DNA of 64,000 bases. Source: Micromonospora chokoriensis (lineage in GTDB: Bacteria; Actinomycetota; Actinomycetes; Mycobacteriales; Micromonosporaceae). The notes below the pieces were generated by a model. It was not told the origin of the DNA, did no database searches, and saw nothing but the letters and a program-made list of their open reading frames with translations. Each line of letters starts with the position of its first letter. Positions within the stretch are counted from its first letter, which is position 1. Shown piece by piece: positions 20,472 to 29,086 of this stretch. The translations under genes and the position numbers were made by a program. The stretch spans positions 124,001 to 188,000 of the forward strand of contig NZ_JOAN01000004.1 in the NCBI RefSeq assembly GCF_000718555.1, given 5' to 3'.

Positions 20472-20586
20472 TTATCCACACCGGTTGTCCACAGGCACCC
20501 CCCGTTTCACGTGAAACAGCGCGTGAGAGTGGGTGCGAGCCTGTGGATGACGGCCTGTGTTGAGGATCTCGGCAGCCTGTGGATAT
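20472..20586. promoter_or_regulatory. DnaA-box cluster next to parS site 5
   Basis: Two exact boxes, TTATCCACA at 20472-20480 and TTGTCCACA at 20485-20493, lie 13 bases apart start to start. Two near matches follow: TGTGGATGA at 20542-20550 and TGTGGATAT at 20578-20586. parS site 5 lies between them. A DnaA-titration or control site is an inference. Confidence 0.75.
20504..20517. promoter_or_regulatory. parS: parS site 5
   Basis: Exact GTTTCACGTGAAAC palindrome, 11 bases after a perfect DnaA box and upstream of the HIT-like gene. Confidence 0.95.
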
Positions 20587-20677
20587 CGCTTCTCGGCGTA
20601 CGCGTGACTGCGCCGTCCCGGTCGATGGCTGTGCCGTTTCAGTGACCCTGAGACCGCTCAAACAGGTAGGGACAGCG

Positions 20678-21850
20678 GTGCCAGACTCGGTTAGGGTCAG
20701 CGTCGTGCACGACACCCCTCCCTCAGTCCCGGACTTCACCCAGTGGCCGTCATTTCCATTCGAGGGTGACCTCCACGTCAAGCATCTCGATGATCCGGTC
20801 CCGGTCGAACCGCCCCGGAAGGGCGAGGGTCTCCGGGAATGCACCGCCTGTAACGCACCCGACGACGCCTACATCTGGGTGGGTGAGCGGTGGCGGGTAC
20901 GCGCCATGGACCGTCCCACCGGCCTGCCCATGGTCCTCATCCTGGAATCGCGGACCCACCTCGACCTCGGTGATCTGCCGAACCTGCTGGCTGCCGAGTT
21001 GGGCGTGATGACCGTGCGACTGGAGCGGGCCATCCGTTCTCTCGACGGCGTGGCGCGGGTGCACGTCAATCGTTGGGGCGACGGCTCGGCCCATCTGCAC
21101 ATGTGGTTCCTCGCCCGCCCATACGGCCGCCTTCAACTGCGGGGCACGTTCCTGTCCCTGTGGGACTCGATCCTGCCGCCGATCTCCGAGGCGCAGTGGC
21201 GGGAAAATCTGGCACTCGTCGCGGCCTGGCTCGCCGAGTTCGGCGGTCGCCCGCTCGCTGAGCCGCCCCGGATCCAGTGGCAGGCACCGTCCAGTCTGCT
21301 GGCCCAGTCAGCTGCCGCGGACGCCGCTGCCGCTGCGGAGGCTGCCGCTGCGGAGGCGGTCTCGGTCATCGAGGCGGCAGAGGAGATCCCGGAACCCGCG
21401 CTCGACGCCGACGTCGCGTCCTCGGTCGCACCAGCAACGGACACCGATGCCGATGCCGGCTCAACGGCGACCACCGTCACCGACCGGACGACTGAACCCG
21501 CGCCGACTGCGACGGCCACCGGCCCGGCGGCTGAACCCGCTCGGACGGCATCCGCCGCCGATCTGCCCGGCACCTCAGCATCCGGCACTCCGGCCTCCAC
21601 CGCCCGTGACCCCAGCGCCGCAGCATCCGACAGTGCAGCGACCGACAGCGCGGACGCGGCGGAGACGTCGACCGACGGACCCCACGTCGTTCCAGTAGGC
21701 AGGAGCGCCGACGAGGGGGCCGCCGGTAAGGGCGCCTCCGGTGCGGCCGGCAGGGGCAGCGGGAGCGGTTCCGGGGACACCGGCACCGCTGGCGGAGCGG
21801 TCGCGCCTACCAGTGGCAGCGATACACCCGACGCCCGTACCAGCCACTGA
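20678..21850 (+). CDS. HIT-like protein with long Ala/Ser/Thr-rich tail
   Basis: The first half resembles the HIT/GalT superfamily of nucleotide-binding hydrolases. It has a CTACNAPDDAYIWVGERWRV segment with a CxxC pair, a strand-rich core, and the motif SAHLHMWFLARPYG. The histidine triad is incomplete: H-x-H-x-W replaces H-x-H-x-H, so catalysis is uncertain. From about residue 190 the protein turns into a 200-residue low-complexity tail of Ala, Ser, Thr, Asp, Pro and Gly. The GTG at 20678 follows AGGTAGGGACAGC; a second GTG at 20705 is possible. It lies alone between the parS zone and a terminator-like hairpin. Confidence 0.75.
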   Translation: MPDSVRVSVVHDTPPSVPDFTQWPSFPFEGDLHVKHLDDPVPVEPPRKGEGLRECTACNAPDDAYIWVGERWRVRAMDRPTGLPMVLILESRTHLDLGDLPNLLAAELGVMTVRLERAIRSLDGVARVHVNRWGDGSAHLHMWFLARPYGRLQLRGTFLSLWDSILPPISEAQWRENLALVAAWLAEFGGRPLAEPPRIQWQAPSSLLAQSAAADAAAAAEAAAAEAVSVIEAAEEIPEPALDADVASSVAPATDTDADAGSTATTVTDRTTEPAPTATATGPAAEPARTASAADLPGTSASGTPASTARDPSAAASDSAATDSADAAETSTDGPHVVPVGRSADEGAAGKGASGAAGRGSGSGSGDTGTAGGAVAPTSGSDTPDARTSH

Positions 21851-21858
21851 GGTGGGAC

Positions 21859-21898
21859 CGACCATGAGGTTGGCCACGACAAGTCAACTTCATGGTCG
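21859..21898. terminator. terminator-like hairpin between convergent genes
   Basis: Fourteen-base arms CGACCATGAGGTTG and CAACTTCATGGTCG pair at 13 positions with one G-T, closing a 12-base loop. The hairpin lies just after the HIT-like gene and before the convergent ligase stop, so it may terminate from both sides. Confidence 0.6.
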
Positions 21899-21929
21899 AT
21901 CCGGAAGCGCCGTCACGCGCTCCGGTGGG

Positions 21930-22931
21930 TCAGCGAGTGGCGAGCCGGGTCGCCGCGCGGGCGACCAGGGTGCCGAGCAGTCGGCCGAAGTCCAGCCCTG
22001 CCGCCTGCACGGCGAGCGGCAGCAGCGACGTCTCCGTCATGCCCGGCGAGACGTTGACCTCCAGCACGTGCGGCTGGCCGGCCGCGTCCACGATCACGTC
22101 GACGCGGGAGAGGTCCCGTAGACCGAGCGCGTTGTGTGCGGCGAGGGCCACATCAGCGACCGTGGCAGACGCCTCCGGGCCCAGCCGCGCAGGTGCGTGC
22201 CAGGTGGTCCGCCCTGCCGTGTAGCGGGCGGCGTAGTCGTACACGCCGTTGCGCGGCACGATCTCCACCGGGGGCAGCGCCTGCGGGCCGTCGCCGAGGT
22301 CGACCACGGAAACCGCCACATCCATGCCGGGCACGTACCGCTCCACAAGCGCCGTGGAGTCGTACGAGAAGCAGCCGACCATCGCTGCGGGCAGCGCCGC
22401 GGCGTCCCGGACCACTGCTCCGCCCAGCCCGGACCCGCCCTGCGCCGGCTTGACCATCAGGGGCAGGCCCAGACGGTCGACGATCCGGTCCAGTACGGCG
22501 ACCGCGCCGAGCTCGGAGAAGCGATCGTGCGGGAGGGCCACCCAGTCCGGGGTCGGGATGCTCGCCTCGCGGAGCACCGCCTTGGCCGAGGGCTTGTCCC
22601 AGGCGACCCGGGAGGCTCTGGCGTCGCAGCCGACGTACGGAATGTCGCACAGATCCAGCACCCCGCGCAGCGAGCCGTCCTCGCCGGTGGCGCCGTGCAG
22701 CGCGATCACCACCGCGTCCGGCGGGTCGGCCGCGAGCGCCGGCAGCAGCGCCACGTCCGCGTCCCGCAGCTCGGCCTCCACCCCGACGGCGCGCAGCGCA
22801 TCGAGCACCCGACGGCCAGAGCGCAGCGACACGTCCCGTTCGTAGGAGAGCCCGCCGGCGAGCACCACGACGCGCAGGTCGGCCGCGACGGCGGAATCGG
22901 TCACGAGGAGGCGCTCAGCGGTCGTACCCAT
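21930..22931 (-). CDS. D-alanine-D-alanine ligase family protein
   Basis: A 333-residue ATP-grasp enzyme. Visible are the N-terminal segment VVVLAGGLSYERDVSLRSGRRV, typical of Ddl, then HGATGEDGSLRG, the ATP-grasp lysine segment LPLMVKPAQGGSGLG, and the C-terminal VLEVNVSPGMTETSLLP, close to the Ddl NTxPGMT pattern. It could join D-alanines for peptidoglycan or use another amino acid pair; the sequence alone does not settle this, and a second ddl may exist elsewhere. The ATG is seven bases after the aminotransferase stop, so the two are likely one operon. Confidence 0.85.
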   Translation of the reverse strand: MGTTAERLLVTDSAVAADLRVVVLAGGLSYERDVSLRSGRRVLDALRAVGVEAELRDADVALLPALAADPPDAVVIALHGATGEDGSLRGVLDLCDIPYVGCDARASRVAWDKPSAKAVLREASIPTPDWVALPHDRFSELGAVAVLDRIVDRLGLPLMVKPAQGGSGLGGAVVRDAAALPAAMVGCFSYDSTALVERYVPGMDVAVSVVDLGDGPQALPPVEIVPRNGVYDYAARYTAGRTTWHAPARLGPEASATVADVALAAHNALGLRDLSRVDVIVDAAGQPHVLEVNVSPGMTETSLLPLAVQAAGLDFGRLLGTLVARAATRLATR

Positions 22932-22938
22932 GCCGGCA

Positions 22939-24252
22939 TCATGCCAAGTCGGGGCCGGGCACGTCGGAGCCGGCCCGACCGCGTCGGCCGGCCGCGCCAC
23001 CCACGGCACCGAAGACCCGACGCATGGCGATCTCCTGTTCCATCACGCCGGCCAGCCGGCGGATGCCCTCGCGGATCCGCTCCGGCGGCGGGAAGCTGAA
23101 GTTGAGCCGCATGGCGCCGGTGCCGGTGCCGTCGGCGTAGAAACCGGTGCCGGGGACGTAGGCGACCCGGGCGGCAACCGCTCGCGGCATCATGGCCTTC
23201 GAGTCGAGACCGTCGGGCAGGGTGGCCCACACGAAGAGACCGCCGGCCGGTGTGGTCCAGCTGGTGCCCTCGGGCATCAGGTCGGCCATCGCGTCGAGCA
23301 GGGCGTCGCGGCGTTCCCGGTAGACCTCGCGATAGACCTTGAGCTGCTGCCGCCAGGGCATCGTGCTCAGGTAGGTGGCGACCGCGGCCTGGGCGTAACT
23401 GCTGGGGCAGAGGATCTGCGCCTCACTGGCGATGACCAGTTTGTCGCGGACCGCGTGCGGCGCCAGGATCCAGCCGACCCGCAGCCCGGGGGCGAAGGTC
23501 TTGGAGAAGGTGCTGAGGTAGAAGACGCCGTCGCGGCGGCGGGCCCGCAGGGGCGCCGGGGCCTCACCCTCGAACCCCAGCTGACCGTACGGGTCGTCCT
23601 CGACGACGAGCAGGCCGGCGCGCTCGCAGATGTCGAGGACCCGTTCCCGGCGCTCCTCGCTGAGCGTCACGCCGGTCGGGTTCTGGTAGGTGGGGATCGT
23701 GTAGAGGAACTTGACCCGCCGGCCCGCGCGAGCCAGGTCGGCGATGGCCGTCTCCAGCGCTTCCGGGATCAGCCCGTCCGCATCCATGGGTACGTGCACG
23801 ACCTGTGCCTGGGCGGCCTGGAAGACTCCGAGCGCACCGACGTACGTCGGCCCCTCGGCGAGCACCACGTCACCCGGGTCGAGGAAGAGCCGGGCTACCA
23901 GGTCCAGTGCCTGCTGCCCGCCCACGGTGACCACGACGTCCTCCGGAGAGGCGCCGCACGCGGCGTCGATCCCGGAGAGCGACATCACCTCGCAGATCCG
24001 CTCGCGTAGCTCAAGGGTGCCCTGGCCGATGCCGTACTGAAGGGTGGTCACGCCGTGCTCGGAGCCGAGCCGGCCGAGCATCTCGCCGACCGCGTCCAGC
24101 GGAAGGGCGGCGATGTACGGTGCGCCACCGGCGAGCGAGACGACCTCTGGGCGACTTGCCACCGCGAACAATGCTCGAATCTCGGAGGCGGTCATTCCGC
24201 GTACCCGCCGGGCATACCGGTCGGTGTAGTCGTCGAGAGTCGTGCCGGTCAT
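22939..24252 (-). CDS. PLP-dependent aminotransferase, class I/II (MocR/2-aminoadipate type)
   Basis: A 437-residue fold-type I aminotransferase. It opens TLDDYTDRYARRVRGMTASEIRALFAVASRPEVVSLAGG, with no N-terminal GntR domain, then TVGGQQALDLVARLFLDPGD, the IPTYQNPTG cofactor region, and the PLP-lysine motif STFSKTFAPGLRVGW. The C-terminal arginine region is GTGAMRLNFSFPPPERI. This pattern suits 2-aminoadipate or aromatic/branched-chain aminotransferases; the substrate is not clear. GGTGAGG precedes the ATG at 24252. It is followed by the Ddl-like gene. Divergent from the GNAT gene across 294 bases. Confidence 0.9.
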   Translation of the reverse strand: MTGTTLDDYTDRYARRVRGMTASEIRALFAVASRPEVVSLAGGAPYIAALPLDAVGEMLGRLGSEHGVTTLQYGIGQGTLELRERICEVMSLSGIDAACGASPEDVVVTVGGQQALDLVARLFLDPGDVVLAEGPTYVGALGVFQAAQAQVVHVPMDADGLIPEALETAIADLARAGRRVKFLYTIPTYQNPTGVTLSEERRERVLDICERAGLLVVEDDPYGQLGFEGEAPAPLRARRRDGVFYLSTFSKTFAPGLRVGWILAPHAVRDKLVIASEAQILCPSSYAQAAVATYLSTMPWRQQLKVYREVYRERRDALLDAMADLMPEGTSWTTPAGGLFVWATLPDGLDSKAMMPRAVAARVAYVPGTGFYADGTGTGAMRLNFSFPPPERIREGIRRLAGVMEQEIAMRRVFGAVGGAAGRRGRAGSDVPGPDLA

Positions 24253-24546
24253 GACCTCACCTCGATCGCTGCTCGGGTGGCTCCAGCCCCGGGTACCCCG
24301 CCCGCCGCTGACCATGGCGGCAGGACACCGATTGTCGATCCTAGTCCGCCAGCGTCGCCCTGCCGCCGTGCCAAAGCAGATCGACCACATAGCGGACCGT
24401 CCTCGGCGTCCCCCGCGACGGTGGGCATCTGCGCGTCCCCTCCCGCATCGCCGATCGGCGGCGTACGATCGCTCGTCGGGGGCAGGAAGGCGGCGCTGTC
24501 GTTCCATGCCGGTCTCACCACCGAGCCTATTGTGGGGATGCGCCAT

Positions 24547-25212
24547 ATGTCGCGACGTCTGGTCAACCTGACCCTCGACACGTTGGAAGATCTCCCTCGC
24601 CCGTGCCGGCAGTGCGTCTACTGGGAGCTCGACCCGGTCTCCGCGGAGCGGGCCTGCGCCGCTGGCGACCCGGGCCTGGAGAAGGAGGCGTGGGTCTCCC
24701 AGACGCTGCTGGAGTGGGGCTCCTGCGGAAAACTTGCGTACGTCGACGGCATGCCGGCGGGCTTCGTGATGTACGCCCCGCCCGCCTACGTGCCCCGTTC
24801 GATGGCGTTCCCGACCTCGCCGGTCTCGGCCGACGCGGCGCTGCTGATGACCGCCAACGTGGTCGCCGCGTTCGCTGGTGGCGGGTTGGGCCGGATGCTT
24901 GTGCAGGGCGTCGCCCGGGATCTGACCAAGCGCGGGATCAAGGCCATCGAGGCGTTCGGCGACGCCAAGTTCGGTGACGCGGACGATTCCGCCGGCGGTT
25001 GCGTGGCACCCGTCGACTTCTTCCTCTCCGTGGGCTTCAAGACCGTCCGCCCGCACCCGCGTTTCCCCCGGCTGCGCCTTGAGCTGCGTACCGCGCTGAG
25101 CTGGAAGTCCGACGTCGAGTACGCGCTGGAGAAGCTGCTCGGGTCGATGAGCCCGGAGACCCTGCTCCGGCCGGTCCGTCCCGCCCCGGCCACCCGATCC
25201 ACCAACGGCTGA
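24547..25212 (+). CDS. GNAT family N-acetyltransferase (Rv3916c-like position)
   Basis: About 221 residues. The coenzyme A-binding loop is visible as FAGGGLGRMLVQGVARDLTKRGIKAIEAF. Near the N-terminus is a cysteine-bearing segment LPRPCRQCVYWELDP that could bind metal, an uncommon addition in GNAT proteins. The substrate is unknown. GGGGA precedes the ATG at 24547 with good spacing; an ATG nine bases earlier is in frame. It lies between parAB and the cwlM-trx block, where mycobacteria carry a conserved gene of similar type. Confidence 0.8.
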   Translation: MSRRLVNLTLDTLEDLPRPCRQCVYWELDPVSAERACAAGDPGLEKEAWVSQTLLEWGSCGKLAYVDGMPAGFVMYAPPAYVPRSMAFPTSPVSADAALLMTANVVAAFAGGGLGRMLVQGVARDLTKRGIKAIEAFGDAKFGDADDSAGGCVAPVDFFLSVGFKTVRPHPRFPRLRLELRTALSWKSDVEYALEKLLGSMSPETLLRPVRPAPATRSTNG

Positions 25213-25248
25213 CCGCGCAGACGCGGCAACCGCCGGCCCGGCGGCGGA

Positions 25249-26412
25249 TCAGTCGACCACCGTGCCGGCGGTCACCACGGCGCGCAGTTCGCTGACGTCG
25301 AGCGACCCGGTTGGGACGTCCCGCTCGATCGGGTAGTACATCCGCTGTACCGCTGCCACGATCGCCTCCACCACCCGGTCCCGGAACCGGGGGTCGACAA
25401 GTTGGGCGCGGTCCTTCGGTGAGGTGAGATAGCCGACCTCGACCCGGACGGCGGGCATCCGCGTCAACCGCAGCAGCTCCCACGTCTTGGCATGGGTACG
25501 GCAGTCCCGCAGGCCGGTGCGGGCGACGATCTCTCGCTGCACCAGCCCGGCCAGGCGTTCACCGGTCGCCGAGGTCACCCCGTTGTCGGTGCCGTAGTGG
25601 TAGGTCGCGACGCCCTCCGCGTCCGGGTTGGCGTGGCCGTCCAGGTGCAGCGAGATGAACACGTCGGCGCCGAGCGAGTTGGCCAGCAGGGCCCGGTCGG
25701 TGTCCGGCAGACAGCTGTCGGGTGACGGGCCGCGGGTGAGCTGCACCCGCACGCCGGTGGCGGCGAGTCGCCCCTCCAGGCGGCTGGCCAGGTCGTGCAC
25801 CAGATCCGCCTCCGTCCAGCGCAGCGACCCGTCGGGCACCACCATCCCGGGGTCGGTGCCCCCGTGCCCCGGGTCGATGACGACCGTCTTGCCGACCAGC
25901 GCCGGCCCGGACTGCCGGATCGCGTCGGACTCGCGTAGCCACTGCGGTCGGCCACCGACCACCTTGCGGCCGATCCGGCGCAGCGCGTTCATCGTGTGTG
26001 GGCCGCAGGAGCCGTCCGGGGTGAGCCCGACCTCGCGCTGGAACTGGGCCACCGCCCGCGACGTCCGGACGCCGTAGATGGCGTCCGCCCGGCCCACGTC
26101 GTACCCCATCTCCAGCAGTCGCTCCTGCAGCGACCGGACGTCCTCGCCGGTGAGCGGCTCGGGGACCGCGTGGTAGAGGGTGCGAGCGCCGAGCCGCCAG
26201 CGGGCGGCGTCCAGTGCGCGCCAGGTCTCTGCCCCGACCCGGCCGTCCACACTGAGCCCCCGCGACTGTTGGAACGCGCGAACCGCCCGCTCGGTGTCGA
26301 GGTCGAACTCGTCGGTCTGCGGGCCGGCCGCGCTGAGCAGTTCGAGGCCGGTCAGGATGGTACGGATCTCCGTGACCGCAGGTCCCCGGTCACCGGGTCG
26401 GATCGGACGCAC
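25249..26412 (-). CDS. cwlM: CwlM-like N-acetylmuramoyl-L-alanine amidase domain protein
   Basis: About 387 residues. Two peptidoglycan-binding_1 repeats occupy the N-terminal half (residues about 8-70 and 85-150; FDLDTERAVRAFQQSRGLSVDG and AIYGVRTSRAVAQFQREVGL). An amidase_3 domain follows with VIDPGHGGTDPG, the Glu of WTEADLV, SLHLDGH and VEVGYLTS, so the zinc ligands and the catalytic Glu seem present. There is no signal peptide, which fits CwlM, a cytoplasmic regulator of MurA in mycobacteria, rather than a secreted hydrolase. The GTG at 26412 has AGGGGG about seven bases upstream. Confidence 0.88.
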   Translation of the reverse strand: MRPIRPGDRGPAVTEIRTILTGLELLSAAGPQTDEFDLDTERAVRAFQQSRGLSVDGRVGAETWRALDAARWRLGARTLYHAVPEPLTGEDVRSLQERLLEMGYDVGRADAIYGVRTSRAVAQFQREVGLTPDGSCGPHTMNALRRIGRKVVGGRPQWLRESDAIRQSGPALVGKTVVIDPGHGGTDPGMVVPDGSLRWTEADLVHDLASRLEGRLAATGVRVQLTRGPSPDSCLPDTDRALLANSLGADVFISLHLDGHANPDAEGVATYHYGTDNGVTSATGERLAGLVQREIVARTGLRDCRTHAKTWELLRLTRMPAVRVEVGYLTSPKDRAQLVDPRFRDRVVEAIVAAVQRMYYPIERDVPTGSLDVSELRAVVTAGTVVD

Positions 26413-26530
26413 GCACGACCCCCTCTGCACGACGCTCGCTGGCCGGGCGGCCCAGGCTTGAGGCTATGCGCTCTCCGGCGGCGAGGTGGCTGGGCCGAGA
26501 AATACGTCGACGGTGCTGCCGGGAAAGACG

Positions 26531-26567
26531 CCGAACCCCGCACCCGACGAGCGGGTACGGGGTTCGG
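26531..26567 (-). terminator. trxA terminator
   Basis: A ten-base stem CCGAACCCCG / CGGGGTTCGG encloses an inner ACCCG/CGGGT stem with one mismatch between them. It lies just after trxA on the minus strand and before the cwlM-like gene. The T-run after it is short. Confidence 0.7.
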
Positions 26568-26585
26568 TTGATGCTTCTGTGCTGG

Positions 26586-26909
26586 TCAGAGGGCCGATTC
26601 GATGAGTCGGATCAGCTCGCCCTTCGGCTTGGCACCGGCGATCGACTGCACCGGCTGGCCGTTCTTGAAGACGGTGAGCGTCGGCACCGACATCACCCGG
26701 TAGGCCCGAGCGGTCTCCGGGTTCTCGTCGATGTTGAGCTTGACGATGGTGACCTGGTCGCCCATCTCGCCGGCGATCTCCTCGAGCAGCGGCGACACCT
26801 TGCGGCACGGCCCGCACCACTCGGCCCAGAAGTCCACCAGAACCGGCTTGTCGGCCTGCAGCACGTCGGCGACGAAACTCTTGTCCGTGACGGCCTTGGT
26901 TGTTCCCAC
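26586..26909 (-). CDS. trxA: thioredoxin
   Basis: A 107-residue thioredoxin with the active site WCGPC in [19 protein letters not shown]. The cis-proline segment [13 protein letters not shown] is also present. It reduces disulfides in the cytoplasm and is recharged by TrxB, encoded immediately upstream 32 bases away. GGAGG precedes the ATG at 26909. Confidence 0.97.
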   Translation of the reverse strand: MGTTKAVTDKSFVADVLQADKPVLVDFWAEWCGPCRKVSPLLEEIAGEMGDQVTIVKLNIDENPETARAYRVMSVPTLTVFKNGQPVQSIAGAKPKGELIRLIESAL

Positions 26910-26941
26910 TATGCCCCTCCTCCGGGATGTGTTGCGTTGTT

Positions 26942-27892
26942 TCAGCTGAGCGTCGCGATGAACCGTTCGGCGTCGAGCGCGGCGGCACAGCCGGTGCCGG
27001 CCGCGGTGATCGCCTGGCGGTAGGTGTGGTCGACCACGTCGCCGGCGGCGAAGACGCCGGGCACGTTGGTGCGGGTGCTCGGGGCGTGGACCTTCACGTA
27101 GCCCTCGTCATCCAGCTCGACCTGGCCCTGGAACAGCTCGCTGCGGGGGTCGTGACCGATCGCCACGAAGACGCCGGTCACGTCCATCACCTTGGTCTCG
27201 CCGGTGTGCACGTTGCGGACGCGTACGCCGGTGACCTTGCCGTCGTCGCCGAGGATCTCCTCGACGGCACTGTTCCACTCGACCTTGATCTTCTCGTTGC
27301 TCAGCGCCCGGTCGGCCATGATCTTGCTGGCGCGGAACGAGTCGCGGCGGTGGATGATGGTGACCGACTCGGCGAAGCGGGTGAGGAAGCTGGCCTCCTC
27401 CATCGCCGAGTCGCCGCCGCCGACGACCACGATGTGTTGGTTGCGGAAGAAGAAGCCGTCGCAGGTGGCACACGAGGAGACGCCGTGGCCCAGGTACTCC
27501 TGCTCGCCGGGCACGCCCAGCGGACGCCAGGCCGAACCGGTGGAGAGGATGATGGACTTCGCCCGGTAGGCGGTCTTGCCAACCCAGACGGTGCTGACCG
27601 CGCCGGAGCCGGCGTCGCCGGTGTCCACCAGCTCGACCCGGGTCACGTCGTCGGTGAGGAACTCGGCGCCGAACCGCTCGGCCTGCTTGCGCATGTTGTC
27701 CATCAGCTCGGGGCCGAGGATGCCGTCAGCGAAGCCGGGGAAGTTTTCCACCTCGGTCGTGGTCATCAGCGCGCCACCGGACTGCACGCCCTCAATGATC
27801 AGCGGCTTGAGGTTGGCGCGTGCGGCATAGACCGCCGCCGTGTAGCCGGCCGGCCCGGAGCCAATGATGATCAGGTTGCGGACCTCGTCCAC
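26942..27892 (-). CDS. trxB: thioredoxin-disulfide reductase
   Basis: TrxB uses NADPH and FAD to reduce thioredoxin. From the GTG at 27892 it has 316 residues. The FAD motif [19 protein letters not shown] is at the N-terminus. The redox centre is CATCDG, the NADPH motif [13 protein letters not shown], and the C-terminal FAD segment [32 protein letters not shown] lies just before the start. An oxidative-stress-type promoter lies about 100 bases upstream, and trxA follows. Confidence 0.97.
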   Translation of the reverse strand: MDEVRNLIIIGSGPAGYTAAVYAARANLKPLIIEGVQSGGALMTTTEVENFPGFADGILGPELMDNMRKQAERFGAEFLTDDVTRVELVDTGDAGSGAVSTVWVGKTAYRAKSIILSTGSAWRPLGVPGEQEYLGHGVSSCATCDGFFFRNQHIVVVGGGDSAMEEASFLTRFAESVTIIHRRDSFRASKIMADRALSNEKIKVEWNSAVEEILGDDGKVTGVRVRNVHTGETKVMDVTGVFVAIGHDPRSELFQGQVELDDEGYVKVHAPSTRTNVPGVFAAGDVVDHTYRQAITAAGTGCAAALDAERFIATLS

Positions 27893-27988
27893 TGCCGTCT
27901 CCCGAGTTGTGTGTGTTCGGCGTCGGCGCGAGCACCGATGCTGATCCGAGTTGCCGACGCCTGGGTGGGGTCGGCAGCTGACTTCCAG

Positions 27989-28016
27989 AACGTCATCGTA
28001 CGAACCGGGGATTCCC
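27989..28016 (-). promoter_or_regulatory. SigR/SigH-type promoter of trxB
   Basis: On the minus strand GGGAAT (28016-28011) is followed by a 19-base spacer and GTT (27991-27989). This matches the SigR/SigH consensus GGGAAY-N18/19-GTT known for thiol-stress genes such as trxBA. It is 97 bases before the trxB start. Confidence 0.75.
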
Positions 28017-28075
28017 GAGCCGGGCATCCGGTGGGTCAGGTCACGTGAGTGGGCATCGTGCCGTTGACCGTGGAT

Positions 28076-29086
28076 TCACCCTACCCGCGCCGAATAACGG
28101 CTGTCCGAGCCGGACCCAGGCACTCCGCACTCCGGGCCACTCACCCAGGCCCACCGGGCACCGGTTGCGTCGGTGAAACGAATGACAAGCGCCTGCTCGC
28201 CCGCGAACCGCGCGTAGTCGACCATTTCGACCACCAGTGGGGCCGCCCCGTGCTCCGCCGCGACGGTGGCCAGGCAGGTGGTCAGCGCGACCTCGTCGGA
28301 CAGCCGGGCCAGCTGGTCCGACCCGACGGGTGACCGACGTCGCTCACCCTCGGCGTCCACCCCCGGCTGCCCGCCGGGCGTCTCGCCGGTTGCCCGGCTG
28401 GCGTTCGGCGCGTCGGTGCCATAGGCGTTGCCGAGGGCCTGCGGGGTGTAGTTCGTACCGCTGCGTAGTACCGGCCCGGTGGTGCGGACCGCGCCGACCC
28501 CCGCGAGGCCCTCGGGCGCGTTGGCCGGGTGGTTCATGGCGGTGCTGCTGCCGGCGTCGTCCGATGCTCGCATCGTCAACTGGTTGAGGCCCAGTGCGAC
28601 AGCGATGACGGCGATCGCGGCGGCGGCCACGGGTGCGCTGCGTCGGGCCCAGCCGCGCTGGCGGCGGCCCGGCCCGGTGGACGCCCAGCGCGCCGACCCG
28701 ACTGGCTCGGGGAGGGCCGGCCGGCGACCGGCTCCGCCCTGCACCGGTACGACAAACGGTGTCGCGGTGTCGCCGTCCGGATCGCCGCTGGTCGTGGCGG
28801 CGGGGTCCGCGTTCGAGGTGTCGTCGGTCGGCTCTGCGGCGGCCAGCGCGGTCAGGAGGCGGTCGGCGATCGCCTGCGGCATCTTCGGAGGTGGCTCGGC
28901 CCAGCGGGTCAGGTCCGTCCGGACCTCCGCTACGGCGGGGGCCAGCAGCGCGTACGCCTCGGCCCAGGCCGGATCGGTGGAGACCAGTTGGGCGACCTCG
29001 TCCTGCTGCGGGGTGCCGTCCAACGCCCCGCCGAGGTAGTCAGCGAGGAGGTCGTCGTCGACCTCCCGGAACCCCTCGGTCGTCAC
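28076..29086 (-). CDS. anti-sigma factor-like membrane protein (RsmA/Rv3912-like)
   Basis: A 336-residue protein translated from a GTG that overlaps the sigM stop by four bases and has AGGAGG before it. The N-terminal part (DDDLLADYLGGALDGTPQQDEVAQLVSTDPAWAEAYALL) is a short zinc-free anti-sigma-type helical domain. One membrane helix is at about residues 145-163 (SAPVAAAAIAVIAVALGLNQL). The outer part is Gly/Thr/Asn-rich and ends in a domain with two cysteines. The pairing with sigM and the position match the mycobacterial sigM-antisigma pair. It should hold SigM at the membrane until a signal arrives; the signal is unknown. Confidence 0.85.
   Translation of the reverse strand: MTTEGFREVDDDLLADYLGGALDGTPQQDEVAQLVSTDPAWAEAYALLAPAVAEVRTDLTRWAEPPPKMPQAIADRLLTALAAAEPTDDTSNADPAATTSGDPDGDTATPFVVPVQGGAGRRPALPEPVGSARWASTGPGRRQRGWARRSAPVAAAAIAVIAVALGLNQLTMRASDDAGSSTAMNHPANAPEGLAGVGAVRTTGPVLRSGTNYTPQALGNAYGTDAPNASRATGETPGGQPGVDAEGERRRSPVGSDQLARLSDEVALTTCLATVAAEHGAAPLVVEMVDYARFAGEQALVIRFTDATGARWAWVSGPECGVPGSGSDSRYSARVG

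Larger units (their letters stand above)
19698..20677. other. parS/DnaA-box intergenic zone
   Basis: This 980-base gap between parB and the HIT-like gene holds the parB terminator, three parS sites, a 16-base tandem repeat and four DnaA-box-like motifs. The frames open across it have Arg/Pro/Ser-rich translations and no family resemblance, so I call it non-coding. Confidence 0.75.

Noticed and set aside
19711..20645. Small frames in the parS zone carrying VSRET
   Set aside because: The VSRET residues come from parS itself; the rest is Arg/Pro/Ser-rich with no ribosome-binding site or family.
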